Source: Algoriphagus resistens (GTDB taxonomy: Bacteria; Bacteroidota; Bacteroidia; Cytophagales; Cyclobacteriaceae). From it: a stretch of 64,000 nt of DNA. Below, in pieces: positions 53,730 through 61,218 of the stretch (its first letter is position 1; every line of letters starts with the position of its first letter). A model generated the notes under the pieces. It saw nothing but the letters and a program-made list of their open reading frames with translations, was not told where the DNA came from and ran no database searches. Both the position numbers and the translations under genes were made by a program. Location of the stretch: the NCBI RefSeq assembly GCF_001442615.1, contig NZ_LMXN01000017.1, positions 1 to 64,000 on the forward strand. The letters are read 5' to 3'.

Positions 53730-54977
53730 TTAACTTAGCCGGGTAGTTACATCTTCGAAGAGCTTTTCGTTTACAACCGCGACTCCGCCTAAAAGTCCAA
53801 CATCCTCACCTAATTGATAAAGGGCAAGTTGGGATTTTTCCCGTGATTTTGCCATGCTGTAAATATTCAAAGCTTGTTGGATTGGCGTGATTAAATATTG
53901 ATTTGCTTCAGCAACAGATCCCCCGATTATTATCAACTCAGGATTTAATACCTGGATAAGCATTGAAATCCCTCTTCCTAGATCCAAGCCAGCCTCTGAA
54001 AGGATGGTGATTGCTCTTTGATCACCAGACAAGGCTGCTTCCACTACTAGATTTGGCATTATACCGCCTTCCTGATTCCGGGCCATCCTTGCCAGTATGC
54101 TGTCTTTATCGAGTTTTATGGCTGTCTCCGCCATTTTGACGATTGCGGTACCAGAAGCTACAGCCTCCAGACATCCTTTTTTGCCACAAATGCAGGTGAC
54201 ATCACGGGATTCGAAAATAGGAGAGTGGCTGAATTCTCCGGCGAAACCTGATGCTCCTTGGTATAATTTACCGTCAATGATGATTCCTAGTCCAATTCCC
54301 CAACCAATAAAAAGTCCAAGAACATTCTTATGGCTGTGATCAGTAGCGAATTTGAATTCTGCTAAGGTCATTGCCCGGGCATCATTTTCGAGGAATATCT
54401 TTTTTGAAAACCTAGTCTCCAAGTTTTCAAGAAGGGTTTTCTCCCCAAATCTCAAGTAAGTATAATTCACTCCTCCCACGGAGTCCGTCAGACCAGGCAT
54501 GGAAAAGCCAATTGCTATTACTTTGTGAGCAGGTATCCCCGTCTTGATCAGATATGACTCTATCAGCTGGCAAATGTGGTCAAACGTTTCTTTTTCATTA
54601 TCTAAGCTGATCCTGTGACTTTCCTTCTCTGTAACAATCGTATGGTTGCAGGAATAAAGGGCAAGATTCATATTGAACTTGGAAAGATCGACTGAAAGGA
54701 CATAGAATGCATCAGGAGCTAATCTATACAGGTCGGGTTTTCGCCCTCCCTGTGACTCTGCGCGTCCCTGTTTGATCACTTCTCCACTAGAGATCAAGTC
54801 ACTGAGTAGAGAATTTACTGTTGGTAAAGAGATGCCTACTTCTGTGCAGATCTCACTTGCTGTGTTTGCCCCTTTAGTGTAAAGGTTCTTAATAATCTTA
54901 ATTTTATTGAGGTAGCTTTTGATTTCTACTACCCCATCCATTTTGTCGATTACTTCCTGAGGGTTAATTAGGTGCAT
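53730..54977 (-). CDS. ROK family transcriptional repressor
   Basis: 415 aa. An N-terminal winged helix (about 25-85, with TASEICTEVGISLPTVNSLL) is joined to a ROK sugar-binding domain. VLSVDLSKFNMNLAL, LENDARAMTLAEF, LGLFIGWGIGLGIIIDGKLY and the zinc motif CICGKKGCLEAVASG are in order. Proteins of this type (NagC, Mlc, XylR) release DNA on sugar binding. It heads the minus-strand operon with the VCBS, haloperoxidase and sulfatase genes and diverges from the cupin gene, so it probably controls the locus. Confidence 0.94.
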   Translation of the reverse strand: MHLINPQEVIDKMDGVVEIKSYLNKIKIIKNLYTKGANTASEICTEVGISLPTVNSLLSDLISSGEVIKQGRAESQGGRKPDLYRLAPDAFYVLSVDLSKFNMNLALYSCNHTIVTEKESHRISLDNEKETFDHICQLIESYLIKTGIPAHKVIAIGFSMPGLTDSVGGVNYTYLRFGEKTLLENLETRFSKKIFLENDARAMTLAEFKFATDHSHKNVLGLFIGWGIGLGIIIDGKLYQGASGFAGEFSHSPIFESRDVTCICGKKGCLEAVASGTAIVKMAETAIKLDKDSILARMARNQEGGIMPNLVVEAALSGDQRAITILSEAGLDLGRGISMLIQVLNPELIIIGGSVAEANQYLITPIQQALNIYSMAKSREKSQLALYQLGEDVGLLGGVAVVNEKLFEDVTTRLS

Positions 54978-55142
54978 AGGTATAAGTTATTCCTGAATAA
55001 CGGCAATTTTTGATTTTCAAAAAAGCACTTCATTAAAAAAATAAACTAACACAAGTGAATTTGTTGTGATATCACTCAATTCTTGATATGTTAATCATGG
55101 TTTTTCGTAAAAGATTCCAAATGTGAGATTGCTCCAGTAGAA

Positions 55143-55159
55143 TTCATTTTTCGAATGAA
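55143..55159. promoter_or_regulatory. Inverted repeat, candidate ROK operator
   Basis: TTCATT and AATGAA flank a 5-nt centre (TTTCG). It lies just upstream of the -7 element of the cupin gene, where a repressor would block polymerase. Confidence 0.4.
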
Positions 55160-55164
55160 ATACC

Positions 55165-55172
55165 TATTTTTG
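55165..55172 (+). promoter_or_regulatory. Predicted -7 element of the cupin gene
   Basis: TATTTTTG matches TAnnTTTG and lies 20 nt before the start codon. No TTTG is seen at the usual upstream distance. Confidence 0.45.
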
Positions 55173-55192
55173 GAAAATATATTTTAATAGTT

Positions 55193-55714
55193 ATGAGTTT
55201 GATAGATATTAATGCTGACCAGAGCAAAAAAGAGGTGTTCCAGAAAGTTGGAGACTTTTTGATAGAGAAGGGGTTTAGAATTTCAAAAGTAGACCAGACC
55301 AGACCATGGGGAGGTTTTTTTGTGTTGGATGAAAGCCAGATTCGTGAATTTAGAGCCATTTTCTTTGCTGAGGTTAATCTTTCAGAAGTGCAATTGGAGC
55401 AAAAGTTAAGTCCTAAGTTTTTATTAGTAGCACCAGGAGCGCGTCTTTCATGGCAATATCACTTTCGCAGAGCGGAACTTTGGAAACTTATCAATGGGGA
55501 ATCAGGGATAGTTCGAAGCGAAACAGATGAACTTGGAGCATTGGAGAAAATGGTACTTGGGAAAATGGTATCTCTGAAACAGGGCGAACGACACAGATTG
55601 GTCGGCTTGGATACCTGGGGTATAGTGGCCGAAATTTGGATGCACATAGATCCGGAAAATCCATCAGATGAAGAAGATATCGTGCGGTTGGAAGACGACT
55701 ATTCTAGAAACTAA
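55193..55714 (+). CDS. Cupin-domain sugar-phosphate isomerase-like protein (type II mannose-6-phosphate isomerase-like)
   Basis: 173 aa. The segment QTRPWGGFFVLDESQI and the later LLVAPGARLSWQYHFRRAELWKLINGESG and LKQGERHRLVGLDTWGIVAEIWMH have the cupin spacing, with His and Glu as metal ligands, of the mannose-6-phosphate isomerase type II C-terminal domain. If it has that activity, it would turn mannose 6-phosphate into fructose 6-phosphate, which fits the GH92 and ROK kinase nearby. Some homologues are named phosphoheptose isomerase. It diverges from the ROK repressor. Confidence 0.78.
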   Translation: MSLIDINADQSKKEVFQKVGDFLIEKGFRISKVDQTRPWGGFFVLDESQIREFRAIFFAEVNLSEVQLEQKLSPKFLLVAPGARLSWQYHFRRAELWKLINGESGIVRSETDELGALEKMVLGKMVSLKQGERHRLVGLDTWGIVAEIWMHIDPENPSDEEDIVRLEDDYSRN

Positions 55715-55715
55715 A

Positions 55716-55740
55716 AAAGCTCGGGTTATACCCGAGCTGA
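55716..55740 (+). terminator. Hairpin after the cupin gene
   Basis: AGCTCGGGT and ACCCGAGCT pair around TAT, 3 nt after the stop codon. No T run follows, so this is a weak terminator. Confidence 0.55.
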
Positions 55741-56078
55741 AAAGTTTAAAATTTGTCGTCTGTAGCTCAATCACCCTTAAATAAACTCAATAGTTTATAA
55801 AAAATCCTACAAGACTAGCTTGAACAGTGATTGAATTTACTGGTAATTATTTGAAGTACAAAAGGATATACGTGAAAAGTGATTTTGATTGAAATGAGTA
55901 CTTTTCACAGCTATTCTGTTTTTTGTATTTAACCCAAGTCCTCTGGTTGATCGGCTCCTTTACTTTTCATCTTACTGCCAATTATCTCGAAATGCGTTCT
56001 TATCAGCTTTGCTTTCGTGTATTCTACAACATGGCTAAGCAATATATGCTGTAACAAAACCAAGAGGCAGCAGAGTGG
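55741..56078. other. Intergenic region, nothing recognised
   Basis: About 340 bp between the cupin gene and the convergent MORN-repeat gene. It is AT-rich, with no coding frame, tRNA or strong hairpin seen. Confidence 0.5.
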
Positions 56079-57653
56079 CTATGGATTGGTCGAGTTAAGC
56101 AGGTTAGTGAGTGATTCTTCCTGGATTTCATCATTTTTATAATTAATCAAATCCTCCAGGCGTCCAGCAGGATTATAATACCTCCAAGGGCCTTCTTTTC
56201 TACCGTCTTTCATTTGGCCTTCAGATGCTTTTCTACCATTTTCATGATAAAAAAGCCAGGTACCATCTGCTTTTCCCGAAATATAATTTCCCTCAGATTC
56301 CTTCCTGCCGTTTACATAATAGGTGATTCTTGTGCCGTTACCATTTTGAAGAGTCCCTTTATCCAGATTTTGACTTCCGTCGTAGGTTTTGTAATCGCTG
56401 ACATTCATCAGTCGGCCATTGTCCCAATATTCTTCCTGTGTAAGCTGCTTGTTGTCATAAAAAAGCCCCCAAATTCCATGTTCGAATCCGATATTATAGC
56501 TACCGACTGATTTCAGTTGTCCACCATCGTAGTAGTAAACCCACTGGCCGTCTTCTAACCCTACAGTGTATTCTCCCTCGGCTATCAGGATTCCGATCTT
56601 ATTGAAATACTTCCAAAGTCCGGTTTTTAGGTCGTTTCTATATTCTCCTATGGAATATAATTCACCATCCGGGAAATAACTCTTCCAAACACCTGTTTTC
56701 ATCCCATTGGTATATTGTCCGGAAACTGAGATTTGACCTGAACTATGGTATTCTGCATAGTTGCCGATAGGAACTCCCAGCTCATACATTTTACGCTTGG
56801 CAATTGACTTGTTTGGGAAATATTCCTCCCAGGTTCCTACCGCAATTCCATTCTCATATTTTTCTATTCTTGCAAGCCTTTGATTTTCGTAGTAATACTT
56901 CCATGTACCTATCCGATTTCCGTTTTCGTCGTAAAATTCTTCTGATTCTTTAGTTTTTGTGCCGGTAAAGTATCTGGTCCATTCTCCTACTTTTTTTCCG
57001 TTTTTATAATTCCCTTCCTCTACCACAAGGTTCGGATAGGTAAGTCTTTTGAATGCTCCATCCAATTCGCCTGCTTTATACAGCCCCTCTGTAATTAATG
57101 TCCCCTCGGTATCATATTCCAGAAATGGCCCTTCTCGTAGTCCGTTAACATAAAATTCACGGACAGCTACCTCCCCAAAATCATAATATTGTACCCATTG
57201 GCCGGTTTTTTTACTGTTTTCATATTGACCCTCAACAGCTACCTGTTTGGCATCAATATACTCTGGTACACCAGTTCTGCCGAAATATTCTATGTATTTG
57301 CCTACAATGACAGAATCCTGAAAAATCATTTCCTTCTTCAGTGCGCCGTTAGCATCGTATAATTTCGACGGTCCAAAAAGTTTTCCATCTCTATATTCAG
57401 CCACGACTTTTCTTTTGCCGTCGGGATAAAAACTACTCCAAGTTCCTTCCCTCAGCCCATTTTTAAACGTCCCTTCGGTTAGCAGGGTATTTGTTTTTGG
57501 GTCATAATATTTCCATAGACCTTCGCGCAATGCATTGGTAAGCACACCGGTGGCCATCAGTGTAGAGTCTGAATTGTACTGGCGTACCATGGAGCTTTCT
57601 TGCGCAAATAACGGCGTGCTGAATAGAATTAATGCGATTAAGATATATTTCAT
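56079..57653 (-). CDS. Secreted MORN-variant repeat protein (YwqK type)
   Basis: 524 aa with a signal peptide (YILIALILFSTPLFAQ). Nearly all of the mature protein consists of about twenty repeats of roughly 23 residues, such as KNGLREGTWSSFYPDGKRK and GKADGTWLFYHENGRKASEG. Each has the YxxG(x)nGxW pattern of MORN-variant repeats. They should form a long open beta-sheet on the periplasmic or outer surface. The YwqK antitoxin label given to such proteins in databases is misleading here, as no toxin gene is adjacent. Function is unknown. Confidence 0.88.
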   Translation of the reverse strand: MKYILIALILFSTPLFAQESSMVRQYNSDSTLMATGVLTNALREGLWKYYDPKTNTLLTEGTFKNGLREGTWSSFYPDGKRKVVAEYRDGKLFGPSKLYDANGALKKEMIFQDSVIVGKYIEYFGRTGVPEYIDAKQVAVEGQYENSKKTGQWVQYYDFGEVAVREFYVNGLREGPFLEYDTEGTLITEGLYKAGELDGAFKRLTYPNLVVEEGNYKNGKKVGEWTRYFTGTKTKESEEFYDENGNRIGTWKYYYENQRLARIEKYENGIAVGTWEEYFPNKSIAKRKMYELGVPIGNYAEYHSSGQISVSGQYTNGMKTGVWKSYFPDGELYSIGEYRNDLKTGLWKYFNKIGILIAEGEYTVGLEDGQWVYYYDGGQLKSVGSYNIGFEHGIWGLFYDNKQLTQEEYWDNGRLMNVSDYKTYDGSQNLDKGTLQNGNGTRITYYVNGRKESEGNYISGKADGTWLFYHENGRKASEGQMKDGRKEGPWRYYNPAGRLEDLINYKNDEIQEESLTNLLNSTNP

Positions 57654-57761
57654 ATAGTTTGTTTTCGAGTGGATTCAGAGGGGCTGGACCTTTTTAAAAG
57701 GATAATCTGAATAGTGTACGAATGAAGCTGATTCCTGTTTAAAAATAAATTATTTCCGGCT

Positions 57762-58328
57762 TTATCCCACTTTTTGAGAAAGTAAGAATATCAATTTTTT
57801 TAGTTCATCCAAAATCTCTTTCTTAATAGCAACTATGTCCCCAGAAATCAAGACTGCTTTATGCCATTGATAAAAGCCTGAATTTTTGAGCACATCGGCT
57901 GTAGGGGAGTCGGTTGATGCACCCTTAAGGAGTATCTCTGTGTACTCCCAAGGTGTATGGGATTGATCGAATTTCCAGTTGGTTCCTTTGAGCTGTTGCA
58001 TAGGTGCTTTAGGATGGTTTTTACCTAATAAAACAAAGAAGAAAAGGCCATGGCCAAACCAGTTTAATAAACGTATGTTCAGTCCGCTTGTGAGGTCAAA
58101 GTCTCTAATCAAATCCAAAACTTGATAGGGATATCCTGCCAGATCATTACCTTTAGAAAGTTTCACACCACGTCCTGCCGGGTGGATTTCCTTGAGTATT
58201 TCAGAATCCACGGAATTACCCGTCTCATTAAGAATTTCCCAGAATTTGGATTTAAGCGTATTTTGACGCTGGATTATATTCTGGTCAAGCCAAAGCCCCA
58301 GATCTATTTTATTGGAGTTCCCTGCCAT
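57762..58328 (-). CDS. Hypothetical protein, coupled to fabH
   Basis: 188 aa; not recognised. No signal peptide or membrane helix is evident, though the stretch LNWFGHGLFFFVLLG is hydrophobic. The C-terminal VAIKKEILDELKKLIFLLSQ is probably a helix. It starts at the base after the fabH stop codon, so it is almost certainly translated together with fabH. This linkage is the only clue to its role. Confidence 0.7.
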   Translation of the reverse strand: MAGNSNKIDLGLWLDQNIIQRQNTLKSKFWEILNETGNSVDSEILKEIHPAGRGVKLSKGNDLAGYPYQVLDLIRDFDLTSGLNIRLLNWFGHGLFFFVLLGKNHPKAPMQQLKGTNWKFDQSHTPWEYTEILLKGASTDSPTADVLKNSGFYQWHKAVLISGDIVAIKKEILDELKKLIFLLSQKVG

Positions 58329-59327
58329 TTACCATCGGAGTAAAGCTGATGCCCACGTAAATCCGGCCCCAAATGCTGCAAGACAGATCAGATCACCGTC
58401 CTTGATTTTTCCTTGCTCCCAAGCTTCGCTAAGTGCAATCGGTATAGTAGCAGCAGTCGTATTACCCTTGTTCATGATATTGTTAAACACCTTTTTATCA
58501 GGAAGGTTAAGTTGCTTTTGGATATATTGACTAATTCTTAAGTTGGCTTGATGGGTTACCAGTAAATCTATCTCTGATTTATCATATCGATTGGTATCTA
58601 AAGCTTCCTGAATTACTTCCATAAACCTGACCACTGCATGTTTGAAGACCATATTTCCATTCATTTTCAGAAAAAAACTACCGGATTCTACTAATTCTTG
58701 AGAAATCCGAACTTCTCGGCTACTTCCTGGATCTTTGCAATACAGTTCTTCTACATACTTACCTTGGGCATGTAGATGTGTGGAAAGTATTCCCGGCTGA
58801 TCCGTTTCCACAGCACCCAGTATCGCGGCCCCTGCTCCATCAGCAAAAATCACAGAACTCGACCTTCCCTCATCACTTTTGTCCAAAGCGGAAGATTGGA
58901 TTTCTGCACCTACCACAAGAATCTTTTTGTACATACCTGTTTTGATAAATTGATCTGCGACCGATAGTGCATATAGAAATCCAGAACAGGCATTACGTAC
59001 ATCGAGTGCCCCAATAGTGCCCATTCCCAATTCATGCTGAAGCAATACTCCATTTCCCGGCATGAAATAATCTGGAGAAATAGTTGCGAAAACTATAAAA
59101 TCTATTTCTTCTGCTTTTACTCCAGCACGCTCCAAAGCCATTTCCGAAGCTTTTTTGGACATATTAGTCACCGTATCGACGCCTGGAGTAAACCAGTTTC
59201 TTGATTCTATTCCCGTACGTTCTATGATCCATTCATTACTGGTGTTCATCAGTTGGGAAAGCTCATCATTGGTGACGGTCCTTTCTGGTACATAGTGACC
59301 CACTCCTAGAATTCTGGATTTTTTCAT
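58329..59327 (-). CDS. fabH: 3-oxoacyl-[acyl-carrier-protein] synthase III family
   Basis: 332 aa from the ATG at 59327, which gives the standard MKKSRILGVGHYVPERTVTN start. The catalytic triad is visible: Cys in DVRNACSGFLYAL near residue 113, His in LLVTHQANLRI near 257 and Asn in MNKGNTTAATIP near 287. FabH condenses acetyl-CoA with malonyl-ACP to begin fatty acid synthesis. The neighbourhood lacks plsX and acpP, the common partners, so this could be a second paralogue with another starter unit. Confidence 0.9.
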   Translation of the reverse strand: MKKSRILGVGHYVPERTVTNDELSQLMNTSNEWIIERTGIESRNWFTPGVDTVTNMSKKASEMALERAGVKAEEIDFIVFATISPDYFMPGNGVLLQHELGMGTIGALDVRNACSGFLYALSVADQFIKTGMYKKILVVGAEIQSSALDKSDEGRSSSVIFADGAGAAILGAVETDQPGILSTHLHAQGKYVEELYCKDPGSSREVRISQELVESGSFFLKMNGNMVFKHAVVRFMEVIQEALDTNRYDKSEIDLLVTHQANLRISQYIQKQLNLPDKKVFNNIMNKGNTTAATIPIALSEAWEQGKIKDGDLICLAAFGAGFTWASALLRW

Positions 59328-59409
59328 GTCAATTTGGGTTAGCATAAAATTGACTGACAATATCGACAGATCAATTCAATCTAGCAAAGAGGGCAGAGTC
59401 GGCGGATAG

Positions 59410-60108
59410 TTAGCCGAAAAGAGTATAGTTGCCGTGTTGATCCATGGGAGAGGTCTTTTGCATGATTGCAGGGCTGTCATTCTGAATAGAATTCACTAGC
59501 GGTGAGACGGGAAAGCCCAGCATAGAATCAGACGGGTAGGGTTTGAGCAAGGTTAGAAGCTCCTCCTCCTCTGTATATTTATCCAGCCATTTTTTCTCTG
59601 AATTTTGATCCAGTAGCGCTGGCATTCTATCATGGACACCAGAAATTGTTTCATTAGGTGTTGTGGTGATTATCAGGAAAGTATGCTGGGTTTCTCCGTT
59701 TACGGATTCATATTCTTCCCATATTCCGGCAAATGAAAAAAGCTCGCCTTCCCGTAAAGTGAACCTGTTGGGAACGGAAGTTTTTTTACCAAGGCGTTTC
59801 CACTCATAGAATCCGTCAGCTGGAATGATGCAGCGTCTCTGTCTAAAAGCAGTCCTAGATGAAATTTTCTCATGGATGTTTTCTGCTTTTGCATTAATAA
59901 GCTTTTGTGCCACAGGCCTGTTTTTTCCGAACTCAGGAGTTATTCCCCAGTAGAAGTATGAAAAACCTTTTGGGCTTTGTGAAGTGACCACAGGTACCAG
60001 CTGCGTGGGAGCGATATTATATCGCGGCTTAAAATCGGTTAACATTTCTGCCTGAAATCTTTCTTCGAGCTCTTTTTTGCTTTTGCTTAGGGAATATCGT
60101 CCGCACAT
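59410..60108 (-). CDS. SOS response-associated peptidase (SRAP/HMCES, YedK type)
   Basis: 232 aa. The sequence starts MCGRYSL, so Cys2 is the N-terminal nucleophile after Met removal. The later RYNIAPTQLVPVV, IIPADGFYEWK (active-site Glu) and VHDRMPALLD (His) are the other conserved parts. SRAP proteins form a covalent bond with abasic sites in single-stranded DNA and protect them. No LexA box was assessed. Confidence 0.95.
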   Translation of the reverse strand: MCGRYSLSKSKKELEERFQAEMLTDFKPRYNIAPTQLVPVVTSQSPKGFSYFYWGITPEFGKNRPVAQKLINAKAENIHEKISSRTAFRQRRCIIPADGFYEWKRLGKKTSVPNRFTLREGELFSFAGIWEEYESVNGETQHTFLIITTTPNETISGVHDRMPALLDQNSEKKWLDKYTEEEELLTLLKPYPSDSMLGFPVSPLVNSIQNDSPAIMQKTSPMDQHGNYTLFG

Positions 60109-60137
60109 AATTTTATATCGCTGTAATTGGCAGGAAG

Positions 60138-61097
60138 TTAGATAACAGCTGTTATAAATTCAACTGCTCTTTGCTCTGAATAGTATGGTTTTTCGGAATT
60201 GGCTGGATTGAACCCTACATGTCCCCCATATTTTGGGAATTCGAAATAGACCTGATCCAACGTTTTAGCGAGCGCCAAAGGGAAGCATAAATCACTAAGG
60301 AAGGGGTCATTTTGTGCGTTTAGGACAAGTGTGGGCACTTTTATCTTATCCAGAAAGTAGATGGAAGAATTGACTTCATAATATTCCTCAGCATCCGCAA
60401 ATCCATGTAGTGGGCCAGTAAAATAATCATCAAAATCTTCCAAAGTTTTAATATTCCTTAGTGCCTCCAGTGGTATCTTTCCTGGATGTGCGGCCGATTT
60501 ATCCATAACTTTCTTTTTTAGACTTCGCAAAAATCTCCTGGAATAAAGTGTATTTCCTATTTCAGAGATTTTTCTGGAAGAACTTCCCAGATGTAATGGA
60601 ACCGATATCGCTACACCTCTATGAATTTTAGCTAGGCTATTTCCTTTTTCTCCAAGGTATTTCAAGGTGAGATTCCCACCCAGGCTGAATCCTACAAGAT
60701 TTATCTCTTCATAGGCATTATAGGCATGTTTCACTACCAGATCCAGATCGTATGTAGCACCAGAATGATAGAAAATCAGCTGTTTATTCATCTCATTGCT
60801 GCAGCTGCGAAAATTCCACGTAAGAACATCGTAATCCTTTTTCAGGAAGCTATTAACCATTCCGATCATGTAAGACCGAGTGCTGTTGCCTTCCAAACCG
60901 TGACTTACAATGATCAATTTTGACTTTCCTTGACGATACCAGTCAATATCCAAGAAGTCACCATCAGTTGTTGGTATTCTCTCAATGACGGGATTTGGAG
61001 CAATAACTTTCCTGAAAAGGGAGGGGTAGATTGTTTCTAAGTGCCCGTTAAACAGCCACTTGGGCCTGATGTAGGTGATGTTCTCTAATAAGGGCAT
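60138..61097 (-). CDS. Alpha/beta hydrolase (YheT-like)
   Basis: 319 aa. The fold is shown by LIIVSHGLEGNSTRSYM near residue 60 (oxyanion turn), the nucleophile elbow LVGFSLGGNLTLKYLG near 135, the acid in LVLNAQNDPFLS near 256 and the histidine in PKYGGHVGFN near 287. The length and the HVGF ending fit the YheT/EMB8 group of esterases with unknown substrates. It lies 29 nt upstream of the SRAP gene on the same strand. Confidence 0.88.
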   Translation of the reverse strand: MPLLENITYIRPKWLFNGHLETIYPSLFRKVIAPNPVIERIPTTDGDFLDIDWYRQGKSKLIIVSHGLEGNSTRSYMIGMVNSFLKKDYDVLTWNFRSCSNEMNKQLIFYHSGATYDLDLVVKHAYNAYEEINLVGFSLGGNLTLKYLGEKGNSLAKIHRGVAISVPLHLGSSSRKISEIGNTLYSRRFLRSLKKKVMDKSAAHPGKIPLEALRNIKTLEDFDDYFTGPLHGFADAEEYYEVNSSIYFLDKIKVPTLVLNAQNDPFLSDLCFPLALAKTLDQVYFEFPKYGGHVGFNPANSEKPYYSEQRAVEFITAVI

Positions 61098-61152
61098 ATC
61101 AGGAGGATATGGTTAGAAGGCTGAAATGCTTGGGGAAATTACTAGTTTTAAA

Positions 61153-61184
61153 TTTGAATAAAGCCATTATAAAAACTATTTTTG
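61153..61184 (+). promoter_or_regulatory. Predicted promoter of the E2 gene
   Basis: TTTG at 61153-61156 and TATTTTTG at 61177-61184 match the Bacteroidota consensus with 20 nt between them. The start codon is 34 nt downstream. Confidence 0.75.
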
Positions 61185-61218
61185 GACACTTTAAAAACGA
61201 ATTAGCGCGGAATAACCT

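Noticed and set aside
56079..57653. Toxin-antitoxin system suggested by the YwqK name
   Set aside because: The protein has a signal peptide, and no toxin-like gene is adjacent.
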